DNA from: an uncultured Sutterella sp.
GTDB lineage: Bacteria; Pseudomonadota; Gammaproteobacteria; Burkholderiales; Burkholderiaceae_F
Direction of reading: 5' to 3'
DNA: 64,000 bases
Assembly (NCBI GenBank): GCA_900543805.1
Contig: UQTE01000011.1
Location: 1 to 64,000 of the forward strand
The notes under the pieces were generated by a model. The model saw nothing but the letters and a program-made list of their open reading frames with translations. It ran no database searches and was not told where the DNA came from. Position numbers and translations under genes: made by a program. Shown in pieces: positions 23,557 to 35,280 of this stretch. The first letter of the stretch is position 1, and each line of letters starts with the position of its first letter.

Positions 23557-25008
23557 TCAGCAGCCGAGCTTCGAGCGGAGCATGGCGTTGACCTGAGCGG
23601 GATTGGCCTTCCCCTTCGTCGCCTTCATGCACTGACCGACGAGCGCATTGAAAGCCTTCTGCTTGCCGGCGCGGAATTCTTCGACCGACTTCGCATTGTT
23701 GGCGAGCACTTCGTCGACGATCTTCTCGAGGGCGCCGGCGTCGGAAATCTGCTTGAGGCCGAGCTTTTCGATCAGGGCATCGACGTCCGTGCCTTCCTTG
23801 GCCCAGAGCGCCGCGAAGACGGCCTTGGCCCCCTTCTGATTGACGGTGCCGTCGGTGATGCGGGCGAGAATCTTGGCAAGAAGCGCCGGCGTCACGGGCG
23901 CCGTCGCGTAGGAGGCGTCTTCGCTCGCGTTGAGCGCGGCCGACACTTCACCCATCACCCAGTTGGCGGCCATCTTCGGCTCCGTACCGTCGGCCACGAC
24001 GGCGAGATAGTAGTCCGCCACGTCGCGCGAAGCCGTCAGGACCGAAGCGTCGTACTCGGGCAGGCCGAAATCGGCGATCAGGCGGGCGCGAAGCGAATCG
24101 GGAAGCTCGGGCATGTCCGCGGCGACCCGTTCGATCCATTCGTCCTCAATGACGAGCGGCAGCAGATCGGGATCGGGGAAGTAGCGGTAGTCCATCGAAT
24201 CTTCCTTGCTGCGCATCTGACGCGTTTCACCCTTGTCGGGGTCGTAAAGGCGCGTCGCCTGCACCACCTTGCCGCCTTCTTCGATCAGTTCGATCTGACG
24301 GCGAACTTCGTAGTCGATGGCTTCCTGCAGGAAGCGGAAGGAATTGAGGTTCTTGATTTCGCAACGGGTGCCGAACTCGGTCGAGCCGACGGGACGCACA
24401 GAAACGTTCGCGTCGCAACGGAAGTTCCCTTCCTGCATGTTGCCGTCCGAAATGCCGAGCCACACGACGAGCGCGTGGAGCGCGCGGGCGTAGGCGACGG
24501 CTTCGGCCGAACTGCGCAGTTCAGGTTCCGTCACGATTTCCAGAAGAGGCGTCCCCGCGCGGTTGAGGTCGATTCCCGAATGTCCGTGGATGATCCCGTG
24601 AATCGACTTGCCAGCGTCCTCTTCGAGGTGCGCGCGGGTGAGATGAATCGTCTTCACGTAGGGATCGCCCTTCTTCGGGTGCACCGGGAACGTGAGTTCG
24701 CCGCCGATCACGATCGGCAGTTCGAACTGACTGATCTGATACCCCTTCGGAAGGTCGGGATAGAAGTAGTTTTTGCGGTCGAAGACCGAACGGTTGGCGA
24801 CCTTCGCCTTGATCGCGAGACCAAAGCGGATCGCCTTTTCCACGGCGCCGCGGTTGAGGACCGGAAGCGTGCCCGGAAGGGCCAGGTCCACCACGCAGGC
24901 GTTCACGTTGGGCTCGTCGCCGAAGTGGCGGGCGGCGCCCGAAAAGATCTTAGAGTTCGTCGAGAGCTGGACATGCGTTTCCAAGCCGATGACAACTTCC
25001 CACTGCAT
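23557..25008 (-). CDS. gatB: Asp-tRNA(Asn)/Glu-tRNA(Gln) amidotransferase subunit B
   Basis: 483-residue tRNA-binding and kinase subunit of the GatCAB complex that makes Gln-tRNA(Gln) or Asn-tRNA(Asn) by amidating mischarged tRNA. Starts [13 protein letters not shown]; the metal/ATP region contains [31 protein letters not shown] and [13 protein letters not shown]. The C-terminal YqeY-like tail domain is present ([21 protein letters not shown]). Last gene of gatC-gatA-gatB, 15 bases after gatA. Confidence 0.96.
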   Translation of the reverse strand: MQWEVVIGLETHVQLSTNSKIFSGAARHFGDEPNVNACVVDLALPGTLPVLNRGAVEKAIRFGLAIKAKVANRSVFDRKNYFYPDLPKGYQISQFELPIVIGGELTFPVHPKKGDPYVKTIHLTRAHLEEDAGKSIHGIIHGHSGIDLNRAGTPLLEIVTEPELRSSAEAVAYARALHALVVWLGISDGNMQEGNFRCDANVSVRPVGSTEFGTRCEIKNLNSFRFLQEAIDYEVRRQIELIEEGGKVVQATRLYDPDKGETRQMRSKEDSMDYRYFPDPDLLPLVIEDEWIERVAADMPELPDSLRARLIADFGLPEYDASVLTASRDVADYYLAVVADGTEPKMAANWVMGEVSAALNASEDASYATAPVTPALLAKILARITDGTVNQKGAKAVFAALWAKEGTDVDALIEKLGLKQISDAGALEKIVDEVLANNAKSVEEFRAGKQKAFNALVGQCMKATKGKANPAQVNAMLRSKLGC

Positions 25009-25023
25009 GAATCGTGCTCCTTA

Positions 25024-26481
25024 TCAGTAACCGGCGGGATGACGCAGATGCCAGTCCGTCACGGACTGCCACGCGTGGGCGATGCCGAGCAAACGGGCTT
25101 CGGAGAAGTTTTCTCCGATCAACTGCACGCCGATCGGACGGCCGTTGGAATGCATGCCGCAGGGCATGGCCACGCCCGGAAGGCCGGCAAGCGAGGCGGG
25201 AACCGTGTAGAGGTCGGAGAGATAGGCCGACACCGGATCGGCGTTGGCGCCGAAATCGTAGGCGGTGCCCGTCGTCACCGGCGTGACGATCACGTCCACC
25301 TTGCGGAAGGTGTCGTGGAATTCCTTCGCGATCAGGCGGCGAACGCGCTGGGCCTTGAGGTAGTAGGCGTCGTAGTAGCCGTGCGAGAGAACGTAGGTGC
25401 CGATCATGATTCGGCGCTTCGGTTCGGGCCCGAAGCCCTCGTCGCGCGACTTCTTGATCATGTCGAGGATGTCCTCGTACTCGGCGGCGCGATGACCGTA
25501 ACGAACGCCGTCAAAACGCGAGAGGTTGGAGCTCGCTTCGGCGCAGGCGACGACGTAGTAGACGGGAACGCCGAGTTCGGCCATCGGCAGTTCGATGTCC
25601 ACCACGGTCGCGCCCATGGCGCGGTAAGTGTCGAGCACCTTGTCGATCGAGGCGGCGACTTCCGAGTCGAGGCCCTTGCCCATCCAGGAGCGGGGAACGC
25701 CGATGCGGATCCCTTCCATTCCCTGCGTGAGGGAGCGGGAGAAGTCTTCCGTCGGACGATCGACGCTCGTCGAGTCGGCCGGATCGAAACCCACCATGCT
25801 GCCGAGGACGGCGGCACAGTCTTCGGCGCTGTGCGCGAGAAGCCCGGCCGTGTCGAGCGACGAGGCGAACGCGATCATCCCGAAGCGGGAGGGACGCCCG
25901 TAAGTGGGCTTCACGCCCGTCAGCCCCGTGAAGGACGCAGGTTCGCGAATCGAGCCGCCCGTGTCGGTCCCCGTGGCAATGGGGGCGAGACCCGCGGCCA
26001 CGCAGGCGGAGGAACCGCCCGAAGAGCCGCCCGGAACGGCGTTGGGATCCCAGGGATTGTGCACGCGCCCGTAGGCGGAGTTTTCATTGCCCGAGCCCAT
26101 GGCGAATTCGTCGCAGTTGAGCTTGCCCAGGCACACCATGCCGGCCTCGCGCAACTTGCGCACGACCGTGGCGTCAAAGGGACTCATGTAGCCTTCGAGC
26201 ATCTTGCTCGCGGCGGTCGAGGCCCAGTTCTTCGTCACGAAGATGTCCTTGTGGGCGATGGGAATGCCGGTGAGCGGACCGGCGTTGCCCGCCGCGATGC
26301 GTTCGTCGGCCTCGCGGGCTTCGGCGAGCGTCGCCTCGGGGCGGACGTCAAGAAAAGCGTTCAGGTCGCGGTGCGCCTCGATGCGGTCAAGGTAGTGACG
26401 AGCCAGTTCGACGGCCGACACTTCACGCGCCTGCAGTTTGCGGGAAAGCTCCGTAACGGAGCTGAACGTAAGATCTTCCAT
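25024..26481 (-). CDS. gatA: Asp-tRNA(Asn)/Glu-tRNA(Gln) amidotransferase subunit A
   Basis: Amidase-signature subunit that releases ammonia from glutamine; 485 residues from the ATG at 26481, which has GGAA seven bases upstream and fits the family N-terminus ([19 protein letters not shown]). The Ser-cisSer-Lys triad is in IPIAHKDIF (lysine), GGSSGGSSA and [13 protein letters not shown] (nucleophile region). Sits between gatC and gatB. Confidence 0.95.
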   Translation of the reverse strand: MEDLTFSSVTELSRKLQAREVSAVELARHYLDRIEAHRDLNAFLDVRPEATLAEAREADERIAAGNAGPLTGIPIAHKDIFVTKNWASTAASKMLEGYMSPFDATVVRKLREAGMVCLGKLNCDEFAMGSGNENSAYGRVHNPWDPNAVPGGSSGGSSACVAAGLAPIATGTDTGGSIREPASFTGLTGVKPTYGRPSRFGMIAFASSLDTAGLLAHSAEDCAAVLGSMVGFDPADSTSVDRPTEDFSRSLTQGMEGIRIGVPRSWMGKGLDSEVAASIDKVLDTYRAMGATVVDIELPMAELGVPVYYVVACAEASSNLSRFDGVRYGHRAAEYEDILDMIKKSRDEGFGPEPKRRIMIGTYVLSHGYYDAYYLKAQRVRRLIAKEFHDTFRKVDVIVTPVTTGTAYDFGANADPVSAYLSDLYTVPASLAGLPGVAMPCGMHSNGRPIGVQLIGENFSEARLLGIAHAWQSVTDWHLRHPAGY

Positions 26482-26501
26482 AGCGTTTTCCGAAACGGGG
26501 A

Positions 26502-26789
26502 TTACTCGATCACCTGCGGAACGAGGAAGCAACCGCCTTCCTGTTCCGGCGCGTTTTTCATGTTCTCTTCGCGAGCGTTCGTTTCCGTAACCACATCGTC
26601 GCGAAGACGCTGCACGCCGTCGTGGGGATTGGGCATGGGTTCGATCCCCGTCGTGTCCACGGAACGGATCTGCTCGATCATGCGGAAAATGTCATTGAGT
26701 TCGCCCTGCATCACAACGGCCTGCTCGTCCGAGATTTCGATTCGGCCGAGATCGGCGATGCGGCGAATGTCCTCAAGGGTCAGAGACAT
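26502..26789 (-). CDS. gatC: Asp-tRNA(Asn)/Glu-tRNA(Gln) amidotransferase subunit C
   Basis: 95-residue linker subunit that wraps GatA and GatB. It shows the family start [21 protein letters not shown], the [17 protein letters not shown] helix and turn, and a C-terminal LRDDVVTE segment with a hydrophobic end ([10 protein letters not shown]) that threads into the complex. First gene of the operon. Confidence 0.95.
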   Translation of the reverse strand: MSLTLEDIRRIADLGRIEISDEQAVVMQGELNDIFRMIEQIRSVDTTGIEPMPNPHDGVQRLRDDVVTETNAREENMKNAPEQEGGCFLVPQVIE

Positions 26790-28213
<1,424 letters not shown>

Positions 28214-28230
28214 TTTCGCCTCGACTCTCT

Positions 28231-29127
28231 ATGGAAGAATACGGGCCTCCACCGCTCTTTCGACAGGGCCTGCCGGCCCGTCTGAGGTTCATTCTCTTTT
28301 TGTTCGCCTCCGTCCTTCTCATTTTGATCGACGGACGCTTTCGTGCGCTCGACGATTTCCGAAGCGCCATCTCCGACGTGACGGCTCCGATGGTGCGCGC
28401 CCTCGAGTGGCCCGGAGAGGCCGTATCCTCGGCGTCGGAGTATTTCGTCTCCAAGGCGCGTCTGCGCGACGAAAACCAGCGCCTCACCGAAGAAAACCAG
28501 CGTCTTTCGCTCGCCGTGGCGCACCTCACGGAAATGCAGCAGGAAAACGAACGGCTGCGCCGGCTCGTCAACGCCGTTCCCCGCACCGCGAGCCAGGTCG
28601 TCACGGCCGAAGTGCTCGGTCACATGCCCGACCCCTTCACGCGTCGGCTTCGCATCAATCTCGGCAGCGACGACGGTCTCCTCGTGGGCATGCCCGTCAT
28701 TGCCGCCGACGGCGTCGTGGGACAGGTTTCGCGCGTCGTGCACAAGAGCGCCGAAGTGAATCTCCTTACGGACCACCGTCAGCAACTCTCCGTCTTCGTC
28801 GCCCGCACGGGCGAACACTACGTGCTCGGCGGAAACGGCTCCGACCTGACGAATCTCCTTTTCGTGCTGCCCGGCGCCGACCTCAAGGAGGGTGACGCGC
28901 TCCTCACTTCCGGACTCGATCACATTTTCCCGAGGAACATTCTCGCGGGCACCGTCCGTTCCGTCAGTCACGAACCCGGCGAAACTTACGCCCGGGTGGA
29001 GGTTGCCATGCCCGACTATGACGATGCGCAGTTCGTCACGGTGATTCTCGTGGATCCCAACCCGACGGCCGAACTCGACGCCACCGACAAGAAGGACTCG
29101 TCCCTGCGCAGAAGGAGGGAGCGATGA
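28231..29127 (+). CDS. mreC: Rod-shape-determining protein MreC
   Basis: 298-residue bitopic inner-membrane protein bridging MreB and the periplasmic synthases. The N-terminal motif MEEYGPPPLFRQG is the betaproteobacterial MreC start and fixes the ATG at 28231, 17 bases after mreB. One membrane helix (about 21-38), a coiled coil (about 75-115; RDENQRLTEENQRL and QQENERLRRLV), then the double beta-barrel (GMPVIAADGVVGQV). It overlaps mreD by four bases. Confidence 0.95.
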   Translation: MEEYGPPPLFRQGLPARLRFILFLFASVLLILIDGRFRALDDFRSAISDVTAPMVRALEWPGEAVSSASEYFVSKARLRDENQRLTEENQRLSLAVAHLTEMQQENERLRRLVNAVPRTASQVVTAEVLGHMPDPFTRRLRINLGSDDGLLVGMPVIAADGVVGQVSRVVHKSAEVNLLTDHRQQLSVFVARTGEHYVLGGNGSDLTNLLFVLPGADLKEGDALLTSGLDHIFPRNILAGTVRSVSHEPGETYARVEVAMPDYDDAQFVTVILVDPNPTAELDATDKKDSSLRRRRER

Positions 29128-29648
29128 AAAAGCTCGTCACCCCGATTCCGCAGAACACCACGGAGCTCGCCACGCCCGCGCCGGTCTCCTGGATCATTCT
29201 CACCTTCGTGTTGAGCTACCTCCTCAACCTGTCGCTTTCTCGCTACGCCTGGACGCCGGACTTTCTTGCGCTCAGCATGGTGTTCTGGGTCGTCCATCAG
29301 CCCCGTCGCGTGGGCATGACGGTCGCCTTCGTCTGCGGCATTCTGATGGACGTGCACAACGGAAGCGTGCTCGGACAGCAGGCGCTCGTCTACGTCATTC
29401 TCACGTACTGCGCCTTCTCGCTGCACCGAAGACTGCCGTGGTTCAACCTCGTCGGACAGGCGCTGCACGTCCTCCCTCTCCTGCTTCTCTCGCAGGTGAT
29501 CGTGCTTCTTTTCCGACTGTGGTTCGACGGTCTTTGGCCGGGCTTCGGATGGTTCCTGCAGAGCATTGCGGGCGCGATCCTGTGGCCGCTCTGGGTCGCC
29601 ATTCTTTCGCGCTTTTTCCGCTACACGGCCGTGCAGCGCAATCATTGA
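29124..29648 (+). CDS. mreD: Rod-shape-determining membrane protein MreD
   Basis: 174-residue polytopic membrane protein with about five or six hydrophobic segments, the usual MreD size. WTPDFLALSMVFWVVHQPRRVGM and FVCGILMDVHNGSVLGQ are family signatures. Translation is coupled to mreC by the ATGA overlap. It stabilises the elongasome with MreC, PBP2 and RodA. Confidence 0.92.
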   Translation: MKKLVTPIPQNTTELATPAPVSWIILTFVLSYLLNLSLSRYAWTPDFLALSMVFWVVHQPRRVGMTVAFVCGILMDVHNGSVLGQQALVYVILTYCAFSLHRRLPWFNLVGQALHVLPLLLLSQVIVLLFRLWFDGLWPGFGWFLQSIAGAILWPLWVAILSRFFRYTAVQRNH

Positions 29649-29663
29649 TCGTTTGAGGTTTCG

Positions 29664-31574
29664 GTGCAGTTTGATTTTCAAGAAAAGGAAGAAGGCCTGA
29701 CGCCCTTTCGCAAGAGACTTCTCTTTGCGTTCGGGGGCGTTCTCGTCCTTTTTCTCGTCTTGGTCGCGCGCTTTGCCTGGCTGCAGATCCTCAACCGCGA
29801 CGCCTACGTCGAACGCGCCGAACGAAACCGCACGGTCACCGTCACGACGCAGGGCTCGCGCGGTCTGATCTTTGACCGCAACGGTGAGGCCCTGGCGAAA
29901 AACGACCTTGGCTACTCCCTGGAAATCGTTCCGGACCAGGTGCAGAACCTTTCGCGCACGATCGACGAGCTTTCCCGCGTCATTCCGATCACGCAGAGCG
30001 ACCGCAGACGTTTCCGCCGCCTTCGCGAAGACCTGAACCGCTACGATTCCATTCCGATCCGTCTCGACCTCACCGACGAAGAGGTCGCCGTGTTCATTGC
30101 GCAGAAACACCGTTTCCCCGGCGTTTCCGTGAATCAGCACGAATACCGCCGTTATCCGGCGGGATCGACGGGGAGTCACTTTCTCGGCTACATCGGCTCG
30201 ATCTCGCAGGGAGACAAGCGTCGTCTCGAATCCGAAGGGACGCTTCCCCTTTACGAAGGGATCCGCCAGATCGGCAAGGTGGGGCTTGAGCGCAGTTACG
30301 AAAACCTTCTGCACAGCACGCCGGGCTTCGAGACGCTCGAAGTGACGGCGAGCGGCCGCTCGGTGCGCACACTCGAAGCGAAGGCGCCCAAACCCGGCAA
30401 GAATCTTGAGCTCACGATCGACATGAATCTGCAGAGGCTCGTGGAGAAGTCGCTCGAAGGACGCGAGGGCGTCGTGATCGCCATCGATCCGAGGACGGGC
30501 GGCATTCTCTCGTTCGCCTCTCTTCCCACGTACGACCCGAACCTCTTTCCGGAGGGTATCGACCCGGAAAGCTGGAACGAACTGAGTTCGTCGGAGCGAA
30601 AGCCCCTTTTCAACCGCGCCGTGCGCGGACTCTATCCGATCGGCTCGACCTACAAGCCCTTCATGGCGCTTGCGGGCCTCGCCATGAACGAGACGACCGT
30701 GGACTACGTCTTCAACGACACGGGCGTCTTCACCGTCGGCAAACACCGCTTCCGCGACCTGACGGGCGCGGGCAAGGGCCGCGTGGACGTGCGAAAGTCC
30801 ATTCAGGTGTCTTCCGACGTGTACTACTACTGGCTTTCCATGCAGCTCGGCGTCGACCGCATTCACGACTTCATGTCGCTTTGGGGATTCGGTCAGAAGA
30901 CCGGCATCGATCTGGTGGGCGAGCAGGCGGGCGTACTGCCGAATCGGGAATGGAAGGAGCGGCGATTCGGCGAGCCGTGGTATCTCGGCGACACGCCCTC
31001 CATCGGCATCGGACAGGGCTACAACGCCTTCACCATCCTTCAGCTCGCGAGCGCCACGGCCACGCTTGCGAGCCGCGGCACCGTCATGACGCCGCATCTC
31101 GTGAACCGCATCGTGGATCCCGTGACGGGAGAAGCCACGCAGGTCGCCGCGTCGCCCGTGCGCAAGATCGACCTGCCACGCGCCTATTGGAACGCCGTGA
31201 TCGGCGGCATGCGCGACGTCACGACGAAGGGAACGGCCCGTAGCGTCTTCAAGGACGTCCCTTACAGCGTCGCCGGTAAGACCGGGACGGCCCAGGTCAT
31301 CACGATCGCGCAGGACGACAAGTATTCCGAAGAAAAGCTCGAACGTCGCTACCACGACCACTCGCTTTTCATCGCCTTCGCCCCGGTGGAGAATCCGAAG
31401 ATCGCGCTCGCCGTGCTCGTGGAAAACAGCGGTTTCGGCGCGAAAACCGCGGCCCCCGTCGCCAAAGAGGTGCTGGACTATTGGCTGACGGGCAAGAACC
31501 GCTTCGGTCTGCCGCACCCGAAACACCTTCCGCCGCCCCGCGCCGCAGCGCCCCAACCCCGTAAGAAATCATGA
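29664..31574 (+). CDS. mrdA: Penicillin-binding protein 2 (elongation transpeptidase)
   Basis: Class B penicillin-binding protein, 636 residues, cross-linking lateral wall peptidoglycan. Start is GTG at 29664 with GAGG upstream. One membrane helix (about 21-40), a dimerisation domain with GLIFDRNGE, then the transpeptidase domain: SxxK with S328 (GSTYKPF), SxN-like SSD in VSSDVYYYW, and KTGT at K539 (AGKTGTAQ). Proline-rich tail. Overlaps rodA by four bases, so synthase and transpeptidase are made together. Confidence 0.96.
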   Translation: MQFDFQEKEEGLTPFRKRLLFAFGGVLVLFLVLVARFAWLQILNRDAYVERAERNRTVTVTTQGSRGLIFDRNGEALAKNDLGYSLEIVPDQVQNLSRTIDELSRVIPITQSDRRRFRRLREDLNRYDSIPIRLDLTDEEVAVFIAQKHRFPGVSVNQHEYRRYPAGSTGSHFLGYIGSISQGDKRRLESEGTLPLYEGIRQIGKVGLERSYENLLHSTPGFETLEVTASGRSVRTLEAKAPKPGKNLELTIDMNLQRLVEKSLEGREGVVIAIDPRTGGILSFASLPTYDPNLFPEGIDPESWNELSSSERKPLFNRAVRGLYPIGSTYKPFMALAGLAMNETTVDYVFNDTGVFTVGKHRFRDLTGAGKGRVDVRKSIQVSSDVYYYWLSMQLGVDRIHDFMSLWGFGQKTGIDLVGEQAGVLPNREWKERRFGEPWYLGDTPSIGIGQGYNAFTILQLASATATLASRGTVMTPHLVNRIVDPVTGEATQVAASPVRKIDLPRAYWNAVIGGMRDVTTKGTARSVFKDVPYSVAGKTGTAQVITIAQDDKYSEEKLERRYHDHSLFIAFAPVENPKIALAVLVENSGFGAKTAAPVAKEVLDYWLTGKNRFGLPHPKHLPPPRAAAPQPRKKS

Positions 31575-32683
31575 GCAACAATCTACTGAACTCGGGATCG
31601 GGCCTCCTTCGCTACGTGCTCGGCCGACTGATCCGATGCGACCTGATGCTCGTGAGCCTCGTCATGACGCTCTCGACGATCGGCTTCATCACGCTCTTTT
31701 CGGCGGGCTACAGCTTTCCGTGGCGCATCGAGGACCAACTGCGCAACATCCTCGTGGCGGGAACCGTGATGCTTCTCTTCGCGATGATTCCGATCCGCCT
31801 CCTGAAGAAGGTTTCGCTGCCGATCTTCCTGGCGGGCTGCCTCCTCTTGCTCGCGACGCACTTCTTCGGCGTCACCGTCAAGGGGGCCACCCGCTGGCTC
31901 AACGTGGGGATCCGCATCCAACCCTCCGAAATCATGAAGCTCGGCGTTCCGCTCATGCTGGCCTGGTACTACCACGTGCGCGGAGAGCACGTCGCCTGGT
32001 GGGACCACATCGTGGCCTTCCTCTTCCTCGCCGTGCCGGTCGGATTCATTCTCAAGCAGCCCGACCTCGGGACGGCGGTGCTCGTCGCCATCGCGGGTTT
32101 TTCCGTCATTTTCTTCGCCGGCCTCAACTGGAAGGTCATCGCGCTCGGCGTCACGGGCGTGCTCGTTTCGCTTCCCGTCGTCTGGAATTTCCTTTACGAC
32201 TACCAACGCGAGCGCATTCTGACCCTCATTGACCCCACGAACGATCCGCTCGGACGGGGGTTCCACACCCTGCAGTCGCTCATCGCCATCGGCTCGGGCG
32301 GCGTCTTCGGCAAAGGGTGGATGGAGGGAACGCAGGCGCATCTCGACTTCATTCCGGAACGAACGTCCGACTTTCTCTTCGCCGTCTTCAGCGAAGAGTT
32401 CGGCTTTGTCGGCAACATCGTGCTGCTCGTTCTCTACACGCTTTTGATCGGACGAAGCTTCTTCATCGCGGCGACGGCGTCGTCGCGCTTCGCGCGACTG
32501 CTCTCGGCCTCGATCGGCGTGATTTTCTTTACCTACACCTTCGTGAACATGGGAATGGTGAGCGGCATCCTGCCCGTCGTGGGCGTGCCGCTTCCCTTCA
32601 TGAGTTACGGCGGCACGGCGCTCCTGATTCTCGGCATGTGCTCGGGCATCCTTCTCTCGGTGGGCATCGATTCGGAAGCCTGA
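31571..32683 (+). CDS. rodA: Peptidoglycan glycosyltransferase RodA (SEDS)
   Basis: 370-residue SEDS-family polymerase with about ten membrane segments. Signatures: GATRWLNVGIRIQPSE, LKQPDLGTAVL, and the catalytic-region segment GWMEGTQAHLDFIPERTSDF; near the end VPLPFMSYGGTALL. It pairs with PBP2 for side-wall elongation. Confidence 0.96.
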   Translation: MSNNLLNSGSGLLRYVLGRLIRCDLMLVSLVMTLSTIGFITLFSAGYSFPWRIEDQLRNILVAGTVMLLFAMIPIRLLKKVSLPIFLAGCLLLLATHFFGVTVKGATRWLNVGIRIQPSEIMKLGVPLMLAWYYHVRGEHVAWWDHIVAFLFLAVPVGFILKQPDLGTAVLVAIAGFSVIFFAGLNWKVIALGVTGVLVSLPVVWNFLYDYQRERILTLIDPTNDPLGRGFHTLQSLIAIGSGGVFGKGWMEGTQAHLDFIPERTSDFLFAVFSEEFGFVGNIVLLVLYTLLIGRSFFIAATASSRFARLLSASIGVIFFTYTFVNMGMVSGILPVVGVPLPFMSYGGTALLILGMCSGILLSVGIDSEA

Positions 32684-32742
32684 GGGCGCCCGCCGTTCTT
32701 CGATCGGTGTTATTTTGTCCTTACGCTGCGGACGATCCGCCG

Positions 32743-32765
32743 AGCGGCCCCTGCGGGCCGCTTTT
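32743..32765 (+). terminator. Hairpin after rodA
   Basis: Eight-pair stem AGCGGCCC/GGGCCGCT (32743-32750 with 32755-32762) followed by TTTT. It probably ends or attenuates mreBCD-mrdA-rodA transcription before rlpA. Confidence 0.5.
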
Positions 32766-32809
32766 GCGGATTCTCCGGGTCTTCTCACCCTCTGAAACCG
32801 ATTTTCTCC

Positions 32810-33649
32810 ATGCAGCTTCGCACACTTTCCCTGAGTCTCGCCGCCGCGGCGCTTTTGAGCGGCTGCGGCATCTTCGACAACTCCCCCTACTACGACCAGG
32901 ACGGTCCGCCCACCTTCAGCTTCGGCACGGAAACGGAAAGCGCGACGCCGCGCGTGGAAAGCTTTCATCAGGCGTCCCTGCGTCCCTATACGGTGATGGG
33001 CAAGCGCTACGTCCCGATGACGACCGATTCGCCGCTCGTGCAGACTGGCATCGCCTCCTGGTACGGAAAGCAGTTTCACGGCAACAAGACGTCGATCGGC
33101 GAGACGTACGACATGTACGAGATGAGCGCCGCGCATCCGACGATGCCGCTTCCCTCGTATGCGAAGGTGACGAACCTGCAAAACGGCAAGACCGTCATCG
33201 TCCGCGTTAATGACCGCGGCCCCTTCCTCCACGACCGCATCATCGACCTCTCGTACGCGGCCGCCAAGGCCTTGGATTTCGCCGACAAGGGTACGGCCCG
33301 GGTTCGGGTGGAGCGCCTCACGGCCGCGGACATCGAGGGCGGACGCACCGCGACGAGCGCTCCCGTGACGCCCGTCGCCCCGGTCGCTCCCGTTACGTCG
33401 CCCGCCGCCACGGGCGGCTGGGGTATTCAGGTGGGAAGCTTCTCCGAAGAGAGCAACGCCATGCGCTTTGCCGGCCACACGGAAGCGGTGCTGAGCTCGA
33501 ACGGCAGAAACGAACCCGTGCGCGTGGTTCGCGACGGCTCCCTCTGGCGCGTCATCGTGTCGGGCAATCTTCCTGAAGCACAGGCGCGCTCCCTGATGCG
33601 AACCGTCGTGCAGGTGCTCGGCGGTCAAGCCTTCATCATTCAAAAATGA
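32810..33649 (+). CDS. rlpA: Septal ring lytic transglycosylase RlpA-like lipoprotein
   Basis: 279-residue lipoprotein: lipobox LLSGC with lipidated C19. The double-psi beta-barrel domain (about 75-165) starts TGIASWYGKQFHGNKTSIGE and carries the catalytic aspartate region VNDRGPFLHDRIIDLSY. A Pro/Val-rich linker leads to a C-terminal SPOR domain (about 200-278; GIQVGSFSEESNAMRFA) that binds denuded glycan. The stop overlaps the start of the M20 peptidase gene (ATGA). Confidence 0.93.
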   Translation: MQLRTLSLSLAAAALLSGCGIFDNSPYYDQDGPPTFSFGTETESATPRVESFHQASLRPYTVMGKRYVPMTTDSPLVQTGIASWYGKQFHGNKTSIGETYDMYEMSAAHPTMPLPSYAKVTNLQNGKTVIVRVNDRGPFLHDRIIDLSYAAAKALDFADKGTARVRVERLTAADIEGGRTATSAPVTPVAPVAPVTSPAATGGWGIQVGSFSEESNAMRFAGHTEAVLSSNGRNEPVRVVRDGSLWRVIVSGNLPEAQARSLMRTVVQVLGGQAFIIQK

Positions 33650-35058
33650 TTTCGACGAAAGAACTCAACGAGGAGCGGCGCTTCCTCAACGAGGAGGCGC
33701 TTCCCGCTATCATGCAATTCATTCGTATCCCGTCCAAGAGCCGCTTTTGCGACCCCGATTGGGAACGAAACGGTCAGTTAGTGCGGGCGCTCCGGGAAGG
33801 AGCTCAATGGGGAGAAAAGCTTTTCCCGGAAGGTGTCTTTGAAATTCTGACCCTGCCGGGAAAGACGCCCGCGCTCTTCTTTGACATTCCTGCCGAAAAC
33901 CATGACGGGCGTCCCGCCTTTTTCTACGGCCACTTCGACAAGCAGCCCGAAGCGGAGGGCTGGTCCGAGGGACTGGCTCCGTTCACCCCCGTCGTGCGCG
34001 ACGGAAAACTTTACGGACGGGGCGGCGCGGACGACGGCTACAGCTTCTACACGGCCCTCTCGGCCGTCCGAATCCTTCTCGACCGCACGGGCCGATCCCC
34101 GCGCATCACCGGCCTCATCGAGACGGACGAAGAAAGCGGCTCGCGGGATCTGCCAGACTACCTTCAGGCCGTGGCTCCCCGCATCGGCTCTCCGGCCGTA
34201 CTCTCCATCCTCGACCTGGGCGTTCGCACCTGGGATCGCCTCTGGACCACGCGCAGTCTGCGCGGCGTCGCGCAGGTCACGGTGAAGGTTTCGGTTCTGC
34301 GGCACGGCGTTCATTCCGGTTCGGCGAGCGGCACGGTGCCGAGTTCGTTTCGGATTCTGCGGCGCCTGCTCGACCGCATTGAAAACGCAGAGACGGGAGA
34401 TATTCTGCTTCCCGAATGCCACGGCGTCATCCCCGAAGACGTGCGTCAAGAACTCGAAGGCGAAACGAAGCCCGCGGACTTTCCTTGGGTCGGTCATACC
34501 CGTCCCATGGCCGAAACGCCCGCGAAACAACTTCTCGCGAGCACTTGGAAGCCCGCCCTTTCCGTCGTCGCGCAGGAGGGGATTCCGCCGCTCTCCGCGG
34601 GAAGCGCGCAGTTGCGCCCCTACACGACTCTGATGCTATCCATGCGTCTTGCGCCTACGGCGGACGCGAAGATGGCGCTCGACGCCATGGTTCGGACCCT
34701 TACGACCGACGTTCCCTACGACGCCGAAGTGGAAATTCTCCATGCGAGCTACAGTCCGGGGTTTTACGCCGGTGAAACGCCCGAATGGCTCGAGCGCGTT
34801 TGGAGCGCCGCGGGCGAACGGTTCTTCGGCCAAAAGCCGGGCGTCTTCTTCGAAGGCGGCACGATCGGGATTCTGGAGCACTTCCGCGAAGCCTTCCCCG
34901 ACTCCGCCTTCCTGATGACGGGCATGCTCGGTCCCGACAGCAATGCGCACGGTCCGGACGAATCGCTCGACCTCGCCTATTGGGAAAAGCTCACGCTGGC
35001 GCTCTCCGAAGTGCTCGCCGCTCTGCCCGAGGAAAACGAACGCAAGGAGGTTCCATGA
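33646..35058 (+). CDS. M20 family metallopeptidase (dipeptidase-like)
   Basis: 470-residue cytoplasmic zinc peptidase of the M20/CNDP type. Metal-ligand motifs in order: YGHFDKQP, GRGGADDGYS, the catalytic/ligand pair in ETDEESGSRD, a ligand in SILDLGV and the last histidine in SNAHGPDE. The lid domain is inserted between about 200 and 370. Coupled to rlpA by a four-base overlap and to the following small ORF by another. Likely cleaves small peptides, perhaps wall-derived; substrate not known. Confidence 0.88.
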   Translation: MISTKELNEERRFLNEEALPAIMQFIRIPSKSRFCDPDWERNGQLVRALREGAQWGEKLFPEGVFEILTLPGKTPALFFDIPAENHDGRPAFFYGHFDKQPEAEGWSEGLAPFTPVVRDGKLYGRGGADDGYSFYTALSAVRILLDRTGRSPRITGLIETDEESGSRDLPDYLQAVAPRIGSPAVLSILDLGVRTWDRLWTTRSLRGVAQVTVKVSVLRHGVHSGSASGTVPSSFRILRRLLDRIENAETGDILLPECHGVIPEDVRQELEGETKPADFPWVGHTRPMAETPAKQLLASTWKPALSVVAQEGIPPLSAGSAQLRPYTTLMLSMRLAPTADAKMALDAMVRTLTTDVPYDAEVEILHASYSPGFYAGETPEWLERVWSAAGERFFGQKPGVFFEGGTIGILEHFREAFPDSAFLMTGMLGPDSNAHGPDESLDLAYWEKLTLALSEVLAALPEENERKEVP

Positions 35059-35270
35059 GAAGGGATTGCGTCACGCAGGTCATCGTTCGCTGGCCCGACG
35101 GGGAATGGGAAAATTTCGCCACGCCCTTCGAGGCCGAACGCTACATCAACGCCATGATCGACGAACTCGGCGAGCCCGAAGCCGCCTGGCTTGAAGACAT
35201 GACGGGCAAAAAGAAATGGGATTACCGAATCGAAGAGGACGAAAGCGGCGTCCTCCGACTCGTGGATTAA
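35055..35270 (+). CDS. Unrecognised 71-residue protein
   Basis: Small acidic protein overlapping the end of the M20 gene by ATGA and preceded by AAGGAGG five bases before its ATG, so it is very likely translated. The sequence has a strand-like start (TQVIVRWPDGEWENF), a helix (EAERYINAMIDELGEPEAAWLEDM) and a final strand pair (WDYRIEEDESGVLRLV). No signal peptide, membrane segment or cysteine pair. It is followed 10 bases later by the HIT gene, so it belongs to the same operon. No family recognised. Confidence 0.75.
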   Translation: MRRDCVTQVIVRWPDGEWENFATPFEAERYINAMIDELGEPEAAWLEDMTGKKKWDYRIEEDESGVLRLVD

Positions 35271-35280
35271 GGAGAGAATA

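Noticed and set aside
29016..31556. Long minus-strand frame across mreC, mreD and mrdA
   Set aside because: Antisense shadow with biased composition and no motifs.
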